DNA of 64,000 bases. Origin: Lysobacteraceae bacterium 2PB. GTDB taxonomy: Bacteria > Pseudomonadota > Gammaproteobacteria > Xanthomonadales > Xanthomonadaceae. Location of the stretch: assembly GCA_005502915.1 (NCBI GenBank), contig SCMT01000015.1, positions 1 to 64,000 on the forward strand, written 5' to 3'. Under the pieces are notes generated by a model. The model was not told where the DNA came from and did not search any database. It saw only the letters and a list, made by a program, of their open reading frames with translations. Within the stretch, counting starts at the first letter, position 1. Every line of letters starts with the position of its first letter. The translations under genes and the position numbers were made by a program. Below are positions 39,604-51,300 of the stretch, one piece after another.

Positions 39604-41700
39604 TCAGAACTTGAGAGCATACGCCGCGTCTACACCGAACGATGCACGATCCATGGAACTGCCATGCAGGCCGAGACGCAGGTTGGATCGCTGGCTCATC
39701 GCATAATCGATCTGCACGGAAGCGCGCAGCCAATTGCGATCGAGGTCGTCGGCATCGAGTGCGATGCCGAGTGGCACGCCCGGATTGGCAATGATCGTCG
39801 CATCGGGCTCACGGATTCGATGCGTGAACTCGACCGTGGACGTGAGGGTTGCGCGGTCGCCGGCATCCTTGGCAAAAGTCGCGCCCAGGGACGCGTTGGT
39901 GCTGCTCCATTCCGCTGCCGTATAGCTGGAAGCAAACGGGCCTCCGGTTTCGGTGGCTGCGTCGAGAATGGAGCGTGAATGCGTCATCGAAAACTGCGGC
40001 GAGATGCTTGTCCCTCCGGGCCTCCACATGTCCCGTGCCACAACACGCGCCCGGTAGACGGCATAGCGCCCGTGCGCATCGCCGGAGGAGGTCTCCCTCT
40101 CGGAGCCGTTCATGTAAGAGCGATCGTGCTGCATCTCGTAGCGGCCGGCGGCAGCGAGCAGATCGAACTCCCAACTGTTGCCGAATCTTCGGGTGGCTTC
40201 GATCGCGAGATGGTTCGCGTAGCCTCTGCCTTCCACGCTGTCCGATGGTTTTGCGGATATCGAGACGTGGCCGAGGCTCGCATGCATGCGCCATTCTCCG
40301 AAGTCCCTGCAGAAGCCGGCATCGAGAGCCTGGCCGCGACTCGCTTCATCCTGCGAAAAGTCGAGGCTGGCGCTTGCCCATGCGCAACCGGTTCCGGAGG
40401 ACGCACCCCGGTCGAACCCCGTGCGACTGCGGATGCCTGAGGTCACGTACTCAGGAAGCCTGGACGAGAAGTTCGCCATCAGGCCGCTTGTCTCCCAGAG
40501 GCTTTGTCTGAAACCAACGGTGTCGGTGATGATGCCTGTACTTCCATTGCCGACTCTGGCTACCCAGTCGAAAAAAGTCAGCGCCACGCTGTCCCGCCCC
40601 CCTCCGATGATGACGCTTCCGTCATGGTTCGTGTCATACGCGTGTAGGAGAAGGTGATTGGCCGGCAAAGTCACACCGTTCTCGCTCAGCCACGTGTCGA
40701 CTGGTTGCATGCCCGAGGCTTCGGTCCATCGGTATGCCCTTGCTCCCTCGAACTGCTCGCTTCCCGGCCATGTGAATCCGGATGTGCCGACGACCACGCG
40801 CCCGTCGGCTGAAATTGCACTGGCATTCGACACCGTCAGACCAGGGAGAGCCCCCAGACCCACCATGCCCGTTTCTTGCCTCCAGATGAATCCCTGTCGG
40901 CCGACCCTCCCGACAATGGATCGGCCGTCGGCCGAGATGTCGGTGGCGTAACTGTTGATCTCGCCGCTCAGCGTGCCGAGCGAGTGCATCCCGGTTGACG
41001 AGTTCCATCGGAATGCCCGGCAAACGGAGTCAATGCCAATGCAGGAGCGGCCTACAACGATCGAGCCGTCGTATGACGCCGCGACTGCGTAGCTATCGGT
41101 ATGCGACGGGTCGAGTCGACCGAGATCCAGCGGCATCTGTCCCGCTCGCCAGACGGTGGCTGTGTGCTGATCTGTCGCCTCCAAGTAAAACCCGGTCCGA
41201 TTGAATGAAGAGCCAACGACCGTGCTCCCATCGCCGGAAACACCGTAGCCTTGGCTGTTCTGGTGGGCGGTGACAGGATCCAAAAGCACAAGTCCGGACG
41301 ATGCACTCCATCGGAACGCCCTTGTTTCGATGTGCGGATAACGCGCGATTTTCCTCTTTGTGCCTACGATCGTCGACCCGTCGGCACTGATATCGTACGC
41401 ATAAAAAGTGTAGCCGGATGTCCAACTCTCGCCTGGTTGGTTGGTTTCCTGCAGGATGTGCAGAACACCGTATGCATCGATGAACGCAGCACCAAACCGG
41501 GATGGATACCATGGGCTGGCAGAGCGTTCCAGTAGATAGCTGCCCAAGATTCGACGGCCATCGGCCGAAATTGCCGAAGGCGCGAAATCTGTCGGGGAAT
41601 AGAAACTGATGTCGGCGGCGACAGCGTGCCCACATGCGAGCGATAGCGCAAGCGCCACGCCGATTCTGTTGAAGGGGAGTGAATGGCTGGGCTGACGCAT
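39604..41700 (-). CDS. HAF-repeat autotransporter 2 (paralogue)
   Basis: 698 residues, the same length as the next gene and the same order: signal peptide ending CGHAVAA, HAF repeats (ISADGRRILG, ISADGSTIVG, VSGDGSTVVGSSF, ISADGRSIVG, ISADGRVVVG), a linker with a Cys pair region, and a C-terminal barrel ending YALKF. Shared barrel motifs such as GGTSISP and NPGVPL confirm paralogy. ATG follows AGGAACC. It is the first gene of the four-gene minus-strand run and has a TATAAT about 155 bases upstream. Confidence 0.9.
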   Translation of the reverse strand: MRQPSHSLPFNRIGVALALSLACGHAVAADISFYSPTDFAPSAISADGRRILGSYLLERSASPWYPSRFGAAFIDAYGVLHILQETNQPGESWTSGYTFYAYDISADGSTIVGTKRKIARYPHIETRAFRWSASSGLVLLDPVTAHQNSQGYGVSGDGSTVVGSSFNRTGFYLEATDQHTATVWRAGQMPLDLGRLDPSHTDSYAVAASYDGSIVVGRSCIGIDSVCRAFRWNSSTGMHSLGTLSGEINSYATDISADGRSIVGRVGRQGFIWRQETGMVGLGALPGLTVSNASAISADGRVVVGTSGFTWPGSEQFEGARAYRWTEASGMQPVDTWLSENGVTLPANHLLLHAYDTNHDGSVIIGGGRDSVALTFFDWVARVGNGSTGIITDTVGFRQSLWETSGLMANFSSRLPEYVTSGIRSRTGFDRGASSGTGCAWASASLDFSQDEASRGQALDAGFCRDFGEWRMHASLGHVSISAKPSDSVEGRGYANHLAIEATRRFGNSWEFDLLAAAGRYEMQHDRSYMNGSERETSSGDAHGRYAVYRARVVARDMWRPGGTSISPQFSMTHSRSILDAATETGGPFASSYTAAEWSSTNASLGATFAKDAGDRATLTSTVEFTHRIREPDATIIANPGVPLGIALDADDLDRNWLRASVQIDYAMSQRSNLRLGLHGSSMDRASFGVDAAYALKF

Positions 41701-41991
41701 GGTGGGTTCCTGTTTGAGTCTGCTGATTGCGCAAGCATCCTGGTGCGGTCGTGGATCCTCTCCCGCATTGTGCCTGGCCGGTTCTGTCTTTGATGGTGCC
41801 GGCTTCATCGCGCACAGATGACCAGCTTCTTTCATCGAGGAAATTGGCTTTGGATTATAGCGAAAGCCCTGTGGAGTACAGGAATGCGGCAGGAGATGGC
41901 CGGGAAGGTGGCGGCATGCCTTACCGCGTGCCAGGTACCGACGAACCTATCCCGGTGATGCAAGCTGAACGCTTGCGACTGCCTACAGTCC
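41701..41991. other. Intergenic region between the metH 3' end and autotransporter 2
   Basis: 291 bases, AT-richer than the surroundings. It contains the leftward TATAAT at 41854-41859. No coding sequence or strong hairpin is seen near the metH stop. Confidence 0.5.
41854..41859 (-). promoter_or_regulatory. Possible -10 box of the autotransporter run
   Basis: Perfect TATAAT on the minus strand, with no convincing -35 at 16-18 bases. It would give a leader of about 150 bases. Confidence 0.4.
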
Positions 41992-44685
41992 TCACTCCGG
42001 ATCGTAATCCAGGTTCGAGGCCAGCCAGCGCTCGGCCTGCGCCAGCGAGACGCCCTTGCGCCGCGCGTAGTCCTCGACCTGTTCCTTCGACACCCGGCCG
42101 ACGACGAAGTACTGGCTCTGCGGATGGCTGAAGTAGTAGCCCGAGACCGCGGCGGTCGGCAGCATCGCGAAGCTTTCGGTCAGGGTCATGCCGGCGTTGT
42201 TGCCGGCGTCGAGCAGGCGGAACAGCGTGGCCTTCTCGCTGTGCTCGGGGCAGGCGGGGTAACCGGGGGCAGGGCGGATGCCGGCGTACTTCTCGTCGAT
42301 GAGCGCATCGTTGTCGAGCGTCTCGTCGGCGGCGTAGCCCCAGAACTCCTTGCGCACGCGCTGGTGCAGGCGTTCGGCGAAGGCTTCGGCGAGGCGGTCG
42401 GCCAGCGCCTTGAGCAGGATCGCGTTGTAGTCGTCGTGGTCGGCCTCGAAGCGCGCGACGTGCGGCTCGATGCCGATGCCGCCGGTGACCGCGAACGCGC
42501 CGATCCAGTCCTGTCTGCCGCTGTCCTTCGGTGCGATGAAATCGGCGAGGCAGAAATCCGGGCGATCGGCGGGCTTGTCGACCTGCTGGCGGAGGAAGTG
42601 CAGGGTTTCCGGCTTCCCGTCGACATCGATCACGACATCGTCGCCGATGCTGTTCGCCGGCCACAGCGCGAACACGCCCCGCGCGGTCAGCCACTTCTCG
42701 TCGACGATGCGTCTGAGCATGGCCTGCGCATCGCGGAACAGGTCGCGGGCCTGCTTGCCGACGATCTCGTCGTCGAGGATCGCGGGGTAGCGGCCGGCGA
42801 GTTCCCAGGCGCTGAAGAACGGCGTCCAGTCGATGCAGTCGACCAGCTCCTGCAGCGGGTAATCGTCGAACGCGGTCAGTCCGGGCTTGATCGGCGTCGG
42901 TGGCGTGTAGCTGTCCCACCCGCCATCGAACTTCTGTCCGCGCGCCTTCTCCAGCGACACCAGTCGCTTGGCGTCGCCGCGATTGCGGTGCCGGGCGCGG
43001 ATCTCGGCGAAATCGCTGTCGTTCGCAGCGACGAAGGCGCTGCGAAGATCGGGCGAGATGAGCGACTGGGCCACGCCGACCGCGCGCGAGGCATCCTTGA
43101 CCCACACCGTCGGTGCGTCGTAATGCGGGTCGATCTTCAGCGCGGTGTGCGCGCGCGAGGTGGTCGCGCCGCCGATCAGCAGGGGGATGCGCAGGCCCTG
43201 CCGCTGCATCTCCTTCGCGACGTGGCTCATTTCTTCCAGCGACGGCGTGATCAGGCCTGACAAACCGATGATGTCGGCGTTCTCGGCCACGGCGCGGTCG
43301 AGGATGGTCTGCGCCGGCACCATCACGCCGAGGTCGACCACGTCGAAGTTGTTGCACGCGAGCACGACGCCGACGATGTTCTTGCCGATGTCGTGCACAT
43401 CGCCCTTCACGGTCGCCATCACGATCTTGCCGTTGCTCTTGCCGATATCGCCGGTGCGCAGTTTCTCGGCTTCGATGTAGGGCAGCAGGTAGGCCACGGC
43501 CTTCTTCATCACGCGCGCGGACTTGACCACCTGCGGCAGGAACATCTTGCCCGCGCCGAACAGGTCGCCGACCACGTTCATGCCATCCATCAGCGGGCCT
43601 TCGATGACGTCGAGCGGGCGCGTCGACAGGGCGCGCGCTTCCTCGGTGTCCAGCTCGATGTACTGGTCGATGCCATGGACCAGCGCATGCGACAGGCGCT
43701 CGCGTACCGGCTTCTCGCGCCAGCGCAGGTCCTCGACCTTCTTCTCGCCCTTCTTTCCCTTGAACCGGTCGGCGATTTCGAGCAGGCGTTCGGTGGCATC
43801 CGGGCGGCGGTTCAGCACCACGTCCTCGACGCGTTCGCGCAGGTCGGCATCGAGATCGTCGTACAGCGGCAGCGCGCCGGCGTTGACGATGCCCATGTCC
43901 ATGCCGGCCCGGATCGCGTGGTACAGGAAGACCACGTGGATGGCCTGGCGCACCGGTTCGTTGCCGCGGAAGGAGAAGCTGACGTTCGACACGCCGCCGG
44001 AAATGTGGCTGAGCGGGAAGCGCCGCTTCAGCTCGCGCGTGGCCTCGATGAAGGCCACGGCATAGTCGTTGTGCTCCTCGATGCCGGTCGCGACCGCGAA
44101 CACGTTCGGGTCGAAGATGATGTCCTCGGGCGGGAAGCCGATCTTCTCGGTCAGCAGCTTGTAGGCGCGCGAGCAGATCTCGACCTTGCGCTCGACCGTG
44201 TCGGCCTGGCCGACCTCGTCGAAGGCCATCACCACCACGGCGGCGCCGTAGCGGCGCACCAGCCGGGCCTGGCGCAGGAATTCGGCTTCGCCTTCCTTCA
44301 TCGAGATCGAGTTGACGATGCCCTTGCCCTGCAGGCACTTCAGGCCGGCCTCGATCACGCTGAACTTGGAGCTGTCGACCATCACCGGGATGCGCGCGAT
44401 GTCCGGCTCGGCGGCGATCAGGTTGAGGTAGTCGACCATCGCCTTCTCGGAGTCGAGCATGCCCTCGTCCATGTTGACGTCGAGCACCTGCGCGCCGTTC
44501 TCGACCTGCTGCCGCGCGACCGCCACGGCTTCGTCGTAGCGGCCTTCGAGGATCAGCTTCTTGAACTGCGCCGAGCCGGTGACGTTGGTGCGCTCGCCGA
44601 CGTTGACGAAATTCGTCTCCGGCGTGATGACCAGCGGTTCGAGACCGCTGAGGCGGGTGAAGCGGGGCAGTGCGTTCGTGCTCAT
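41992..44685 (-). CDS. metH: Methionine synthase, folate/cobalamin/activation subunit (split MetH)
   Basis: 897 residues lacking the N-terminal homocysteine domain. Domains in order: pterin-binding barrel ([18 protein letters not shown] onward), helical cap and B12 domain with the cobalt-ligand His431 in DVHDIGKN, and the C-terminal AdoMet-binding reactivation domain (from about 570 to the end). It moves the methyl group of methyltetrahydrofolate to cobalamin and on to homocysteine held by the partner subunit. Its ATG overlaps the partner's stop by four bases, ensuring equal synthesis. No cobalamin riboswitch was seen upstream. Confidence 0.96.
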   Translation of the reverse strand: MSTNALPRFTRLSGLEPLVITPETNFVNVGERTNVTGSAQFKKLILEGRYDEAVAVARQQVENGAQVLDVNMDEGMLDSEKAMVDYLNLIAAEPDIARIPVMVDSSKFSVIEAGLKCLQGKGIVNSISMKEGEAEFLRQARLVRRYGAAVVVMAFDEVGQADTVERKVEICSRAYKLLTEKIGFPPEDIIFDPNVFAVATGIEEHNDYAVAFIEATRELKRRFPLSHISGGVSNVSFSFRGNEPVRQAIHVVFLYHAIRAGMDMGIVNAGALPLYDDLDADLRERVEDVVLNRRPDATERLLEIADRFKGKKGEKKVEDLRWREKPVRERLSHALVHGIDQYIELDTEEARALSTRPLDVIEGPLMDGMNVVGDLFGAGKMFLPQVVKSARVMKKAVAYLLPYIEAEKLRTGDIGKSNGKIVMATVKGDVHDIGKNIVGVVLACNNFDVVDLGVMVPAQTILDRAVAENADIIGLSGLITPSLEEMSHVAKEMQRQGLRIPLLIGGATTSRAHTALKIDPHYDAPTVWVKDASRAVGVAQSLISPDLRSAFVAANDSDFAEIRARHRNRGDAKRLVSLEKARGQKFDGGWDSYTPPTPIKPGLTAFDDYPLQELVDCIDWTPFFSAWELAGRYPAILDDEIVGKQARDLFRDAQAMLRRIVDEKWLTARGVFALWPANSIGDDVVIDVDGKPETLHFLRQQVDKPADRPDFCLADFIAPKDSGRQDWIGAFAVTGGIGIEPHVARFEADHDDYNAILLKALADRLAEAFAERLHQRVRKEFWGYAADETLDNDALIDEKYAGIRPAPGYPACPEHSEKATLFRLLDAGNNAGMTLTESFAMLPTAAVSGYYFSHPQSQYFVVGRVSKEQVEDYARRKGVSLAQAERWLASNLDYDPE

Positions 44686-45842
44686 TCCGACGGTGTTCCG
44701 TTGCGTTCCGGCAGCGCGCGCGGCGGCAGTCCGGCGACGACGTCGCCGATGGCGCGGATGTGCGCGGGCGTGGTGCCGCAGCAGCCGCCGACGATGTTCA
44801 GCAGGCCGGCTTCGGCGAATTCGCGCAGCACGCCGGCCATGTCCTCGGGGGTTTCGTCGTAGCCGCCGAAGGCATTCGGCAGGCCGGCGTTGGGGTGCGC
44901 GCTGACATGGGTGTCGGCGACCTGCGAGAGCACGTCGACATGCACGCGCAGGTCCTTCGCGCCGAGCGCGCAGTTCAGGCCGATCGACAGCGGCTGGGCG
45001 TGGCGCAGCGAATACCAGAAGGCCTCGGCGGTCTGGCCCGAGAGTGTGCGGCCCGAGGCGTCAGTGATCGTGCCCGAGATCATGATCGGCAGGCGCGCGC
45101 CGCGCGCCTCGAAGGCTTCCTCGATCGCGAACAGCGCGGCCTTGGCGTTGAGCGTGTCGAAGATGGTCTCGACCATGATCACGTCGGCACCGCCGTCGAT
45201 CAGGCCGTCGGCGGCTTCCCGATAGGCGACGCGCAGCTCGTCGAAGGAGATCGCGCGGAAGCCGGGGCGGTTCACGTCCGGGCTGATCGACGCGGTGCGG
45301 CTGGTCGGGCCGAGCACGCCGACGACGAAGCGCGGCCGGTCCGGGGTCAGCGCCTCGACTTCGTCGCAGACCCTGCGCGCCAGGCGGGCGCCTTCGAGGT
45401 TCAGTTCGTAGGCCAGGTGCTGCAGGCCGTAGTCGAGCAGCGAGATCGTGGTCGAATTGAAGGTGTTGGTCTCGAGCAGGTCGGCGCCGGCATCGAGGTA
45501 GGCGCGGTGGATCGCGCCGATCACGTCGGGCCGGGTCAGGGTCAGCAGGTCGTTGTTGCCCTTCTGGTCATGGCCGCAGCCGCAGCCCGCGCCATGCGCG
45601 TGACCGGCGTCGTCGCTGGTCGGCGCCGACTGCGCGTCGAAACCATCGGCGAAGCGGGCGCCGCGATAGTCGGCCTCCTGCAGGTCGTACTGCTGGATCA
45701 TCGTGCCCATGCCGCCGTCGAGCAGCAGAATGCGCGAGGCGAGGGCGGCTTCCAGCTTCGCGACGCGTTCGGGGTTCAGCCAGGGCAGGCGCTCGCCGGT
45801 GGCGGGCGCGGCGACGACGGCGGGGTTCAGCGGCAGGTTCAT
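44682..45842 (-). CDS. metH: Homocysteine methyltransferase subunit of split methionine synthase
   Basis: 386 residues corresponding to the first domain of E. coli Met[22 protein letters not shown], and zinc-ligand cysteines in GLNCALG and [11 protein letters not shown]. The sequence before QKGNNDLL carries an insertion of about 23 residues containing [11 protein letters not shown] (81-91), absent from E. coli MetH. It activates homocysteine for methylation by the overlapping second subunit. The upstream ArsR-methyltransferase regulator gene ends ten bases before its ATG. Confidence 0.94.
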   Translation of the reverse strand: MNLPLNPAVVAAPATGERLPWLNPERVAKLEAALASRILLLDGGMGTMIQQYDLQEADYRGARFADGFDAQSAPTSDDAGHAHGAGCGCGHDQKGNNDLLTLTRPDVIGAIHRAYLDAGADLLETNTFNSTTISLLDYGLQHLAYELNLEGARLARRVCDEVEALTPDRPRFVVGVLGPTSRTASISPDVNRPGFRAISFDELRVAYREAADGLIDGGADVIMVETIFDTLNAKAALFAIEEAFEARGARLPIMISGTITDASGRTLSGQTAEAFWYSLRHAQPLSIGLNCALGAKDLRVHVDVLSQVADTHVSAHPNAGLPNAFGGYDETPEDMAGVLREFAEAGLLNIVGGCCGTTPAHIRAIGDVVAGLPPRALPERNGTPSE

Positions 45843-45852
45843 GGCGGTGTCT

Positions 45853-46782
45853 TCAGGGCTTGGTGCCGATGATCGAGATGACTTCGAAGTGCGGTGGGCG
45901 CTTCTCGCGGGTCACGGTCTCGCTGGTCGCGATCTGCAGGCCGGCCTTCTCGACGAACTTGCGCAGGTCCTTGTCGGAAAAACCCAGGTTGACGTGGCCG
46001 TAGGCCTCCACCGCCGCGCGGTGCTCGTGCTTCGCCAGGCTGCTCAGCAGCAGGCGTCCGCCCGGGCGCAGCACGCGCGCGGCCTCGGCCACGGCCACGG
46101 CGGGGCGGGCGGCATAGGTCAGGGCATGCATCAGCACCACCAGGTCGAAGTGGCCGTCCGGGAACGGCAGGGCGTGCATGTCGCCCTCGCGGACCTGGAC
46201 GTTGGGAAACCGGCGCAGGCGGTCGCTGGCGGCGGCGACCACCCGGGTGCTGGCGTCGATGCAGATGTATTCGCGCGAATGCGGCGCCAGCAGCTCGGCC
46301 AGCACGCCGTCGCCGGAGGCGATGTCCAGCACGCTGCCCGGCGCGAGCAGGGGCAGGGCCGAACGGGCGAGGGCCTCCCAGGTCCGACCCGGGGAATAGT
46401 GGCGCTCCATGTCGCCGGCCACGCTGTCGGCCCAGTTGGCGTCGGCGGCGCGGGCCGCCAGCACGTCCGGGATGCGCTCGGCGTCCTGGCGCAGCAGGGG
46501 GTCGTCGCTGCCCTCGCGCAGGGTCCGCCACAGCGAGCGCTGCGGCGCGTCCATGGCTTCCTCGTCGAAGCGGTAGTAGGCCGACACCCCCGCGCGGCGG
46601 TCGCGCACCAGCCCCGCTTCCTTCAGCTTGGCCAGGTGGGTCGAGACCCGGGGCTGGGCCAGCCGGGTGATCGACGACAGTTCGGCGACCGTCAGCTCCT
46701 CGCGTTCGAGCAGGGCCAGCAGCCGGACGCGGGTCGCGTCGGCGAGGACTTTCAATCGGGCTGACCAGGCTTCGAGGTCCAT
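45853..46782 (-). CDS. ArsR-family regulator fused to a SAM-methyltransferase-like domain
   Basis: 309 residues. Winged-helix ArsR domain at 1-95 ([34 protein letters not shown]) with no obvious metal-binding Cys box, then a class I methyltransferase fold at about 145-265 ([36 protein letters not shown]). This architecture directly before metH fits SahR-type regulators, which sense S-adenosylhomocysteine and control methionine-cycle genes; that role is inferred. It heads the operon with both metH genes. An ATCATC-N10-GATGAT dyad lies 15 bases upstream of the start. Confidence 0.88.
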   Translation of the reverse strand: MDLEAWSARLKVLADATRVRLLALLEREELTVAELSSITRLAQPRVSTHLAKLKEAGLVRDRRAGVSAYYRFDEEAMDAPQRSLWRTLREGSDDPLLRQDAERIPDVLAARAADANWADSVAGDMERHYSPGRTWEALARSALPLLAPGSVLDIASGDGVLAELLAPHSREYICIDASTRVVAAASDRLRRFPNVQVREGDMHALPFPDGHFDLVVLMHALTYAARPAVAVAEAARVLRPGGRLLLSSLAKHEHRAAVEAYGHVNLGFSDKDLRKFVEKAGLQIATSETVTREKRPPHFEVISIIGTKP

Positions 46783-46796
46783 GATTGCAATATCTC

Positions 46797-46818
46797 ATCA
46801 TCGCGATACAAAGATGAT
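46797..46818. promoter_or_regulatory. Putative operator upstream of the ArsR-methyltransferase/metH operon
   Basis: ATCATC (46797-46802), ten bases, GATGAT (46813-46818), within an unusually AT-rich stretch (46775-46820) between the regulator gene and the divergent acyl-CoA dehydrogenase gene. Auto-regulation is inferred from position. Confidence 0.4.
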
Positions 46819-46949
46819 TGTCGGCCTTCGCGCCCGGCCGGTCAAGCGAAACCGGACCGCATCCGTCTGCGTACTGGGGTATACGCGACGCGATGGCTAC
46901 AATGCGCGTTTCGATCCTTCCCATTCCAATCCAAGCCGAGGATGCGCCC

Positions 46950-48110
<1,161 letters not shown>

Positions 48111-48300
48111 TGAACCCCCGGCCGGCTGCGTCCGCCCCGCCATCCGTCGCGCGATACGACGGGTGTGGCAGGGGTGGGCCGGCCGGCCGTTCGCATGCCG
48201 AGCAGACCGACCGCAACCAACGATCCGCCGACGCCTGATCCGCGTCGCGCGCACGCATGACCCCCCGGCCAGCGCCCATCGGCGCCACCAACGGACCGCA

Positions 48301-51300
48301 ATGCCCATGACCAAGAAAGCCTCCGCCCCGCGCACCCCGACCCAGCGAAAACAGGTGCGCGGCGAGTCGCACGCAAGCGAATCGCGACTGCTCGATCCCA
48401 TCCTCGACGCCATCCGCAAGCGCGCCGGCAAGCGCGGCGAAGCCGATGCCGTCGCCTTCGCAGGGACGTTCTACCAGCGCCTGAGCGAGGACGAGCTGCC
48501 GGCGCACAGCGCGGACGCCTGGGCCGCGCTGGCTGCGGACTTCCTCGAATTCGCGCGACTGCGCAAGCCGGGCACGGCGAACGTGCGACTGTTCAATCCG
48601 GTCGCCGCCAAGCACGGCTGGGAATCGACCCACACCGTGCTGCAGATCGTCAACGACGACATGCCGTTCCTGGTCGACTCCGTGATGATGGCGCTGGCCG
48701 AACGCGGCATCGGCGTGCATGTCCTCGGCCACCCGATCCTGCGCGTGACGCGCGACAAGGTCGGCCGGATCACGGCGGTGGGCGAGGGTGCGCCCGAGTC
48801 GATGATGAGCCTGGAGATCGATCGTCTCTCCGCTGCCGATTCGGCGGTCATCGAGCGCGCCATCCGCGACGTGCTCGGCGACGTGCGCGGCATCGTGGAG
48901 GACTGGCCGGCGATGCGCGAGCGCATGCTGGCGATCACCGAAGACCTCGGCAAGCGCCGCATGCCGGTCAGCGACGCGATGCGTGCCGAAGCGCAGGCCT
49001 TCCTCGGTTGGGCCGCCGCCGACCATTTCACCTTCCTTGGCTACCGCGAGTACAAGGTGAAGAAGCAGGGCGGCGAGGAAGTGCTGGCGGCCGATCCGGC
49101 TTCCGGCCTGGGCCTGCTGCGCGGCCGCGAAAGCGGCAAGCCGCGCAAGGTCGCCTCGCTGACCGCCTACACCATGCAGCAGGCCGGCCACGTCGACCCG
49201 CTGATCCTCACCAAGACCAATTCGCGCGCCACCGTGCACCGTCCCGGCTACATGGACTACATCGGCGTGCTCAGCTACGACGCCGACGGTCGCCCGGTCG
49301 CCGAACAGCGTTTCATCGGCCTCTACACCTCGAGCGCCTACACGCGCCGCCCCTGGGAAATCCCGCTGGTGCGCGAACGCCATGAGGCGGTGATGGCCAA
49401 GTCCGGCCTCGCGCCCACCGGTCACAGCTGGAAGGCGCTGCGCCACATCGTCGAGAAGTTGCCGCGCGACGAGCTGTTCCAGTCGAGCGAAGCGGAACTG
49501 TTCGAACTGGCCACCGGCGTGCTCAACCTGCAGGAGCGCGTGCGCAGCAAGCTGTTCCTGCGCCACGACCGTTACGGTCGCTTCTACTCGGTGCTGGCCT
49601 ACATCCCGCGCGACCGCTACAACACCGAGATGCGCCTGCGCATCGAAGCGATGCTGCGCGAGGTGCTGCATGCCGACCGCGTGGATTCCACCATCCAGCT
49701 CGGCGATTCGCCGCTGGCGCAGCTGCACATGCTGGCCCGCCCGCGCAAGGACGAAATCGTCGAGATCGACGCCGCCGGCCTGAACGCGCGACTCGCCGCG
49801 ATCGTGCGCAACTGGCAGGACGACCTGCGTGAAGTGCTGGTCTCGCGTCATGGCGAAGAGCGCGGCCTTGCGCTGGCCAACGGCTTCGGCCGCGCGCTGA
49901 CCCCCGCCTACATCGAGAAGGCCTCCGCCGCGATCGCCGCCGACGACGTCGAGCAGCTCGCCGCGCTGACCCCGGACAACGACCTGCGTCTGAGCCTCTA
50001 TCGCGACCAGGACGGCGGCCTGCGCTTCAAGTTCTACCGCCTGCACGACGATATCCCGCTGTCCGACGCGATGCCGATGATGGAGAACATGGGCTTGCGC
50101 GTGATCTCGGAACATCCGTTCCGCATCGAATCCGCCGGTACCGTCGCTTACATCCAGGACTTCGAGGTCGAGACCACGCGCGGCGACATCAATGTCGACG
50201 ACCTCGACGAGGACTTCGAGGACGCGTTCGCGCAGATCTGGCGCGGCAATGCCGAGAACGACGGCTTCAACAAGCTCATCCTCGCCGCGAACCTGTCCTG
50301 GAAGCAGATCGCGATGCTGCGCGCGTACTGCAAGTACCTGCTGCAGATCGGCGTGCCGTTCTCGCAGAGCTACGTCGAGGAAACCTTCGCGCGCTACCCG
50401 ATCCTCGCCCGCCTGATGGCGGAGCTGTTCGAGGCCCGCTTCGACCCGGCGACCGGCAAGGAATCGAAGGCCGAGATCAAGGCCGGCGCCGACAGCATCC
50501 GCAAGCAGCTGACCGCGATCGCCGCCGGCGATGCCGCCGTGCTCGCCGCCGTCGAGCCGGTGATCGCCGCGCGCGCCGCGAAGCGCGAAGCGCAACTGGA
50601 AGCGACCCGCACCGCGATCACCACGCTGCTCGACCGCGTGTCCAGCCTCGACGAAGACCGCATCCTGCGCAGTTTCGTCGGCGTGATCGAAGCCACGCTG
50701 CGCACGAACTACTACATCACCTACCGCAGCGGCCGCTACCGCAACGGCCTGCGCGCCGATGGCGGCCCGGCCGATTACCTCAGCTTCAAGTTCGACACCT
50801 CGAAGGTGCCGGACCTGCCGAAGCCGCGTCCCTACCGCGAGATCTTCGTCTGCGGCCCGCGCGTCGAAGGCGTGCACCTGCGCTTCGGACCGGTCGCGCG
50901 CGGCGGCCTGCGCTGGTCGGATCGCCGCGAGGATTTCCGTACGGAAGTGCTGGGCCTGGTGAAGGCGCAGATGGTGAAGAACACCGTGATCGTGCCGGTC
51001 GGCTCGAAGGGCGGCTTCTTCTGCAAGCAGCTGCCCGACCCGTCGGTCGACCGCGATGCCTGGTTCAGCGAGGGCGTGGCCTGCTACAAGCGTTTCATCA
51101 ACGGCCTGCTGGACATCACCGACAACATCGTCGGCGGCAAGATCGTGCCGCCGGACGAAGTGGTGCGCCACGACGGCGACGACCCGTACCTCGTCGTCGC
51201 CGCCGACAAGGGCACCGCGACCTTCTCCGACATCGCCAACGGCATCGCCAACGCCCACGGCTTCTGGCTCGACGACGCGTTCGCCTCCGGCGGCTCGGTC

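Noticed and set aside
45843-46949. A cobalamin or SAM riboswitch controlling metH
   Set aside because: No B12-box or SAM-box-like pattern was seen; the space before metH is only ten bases and is preceded by the regulator gene.
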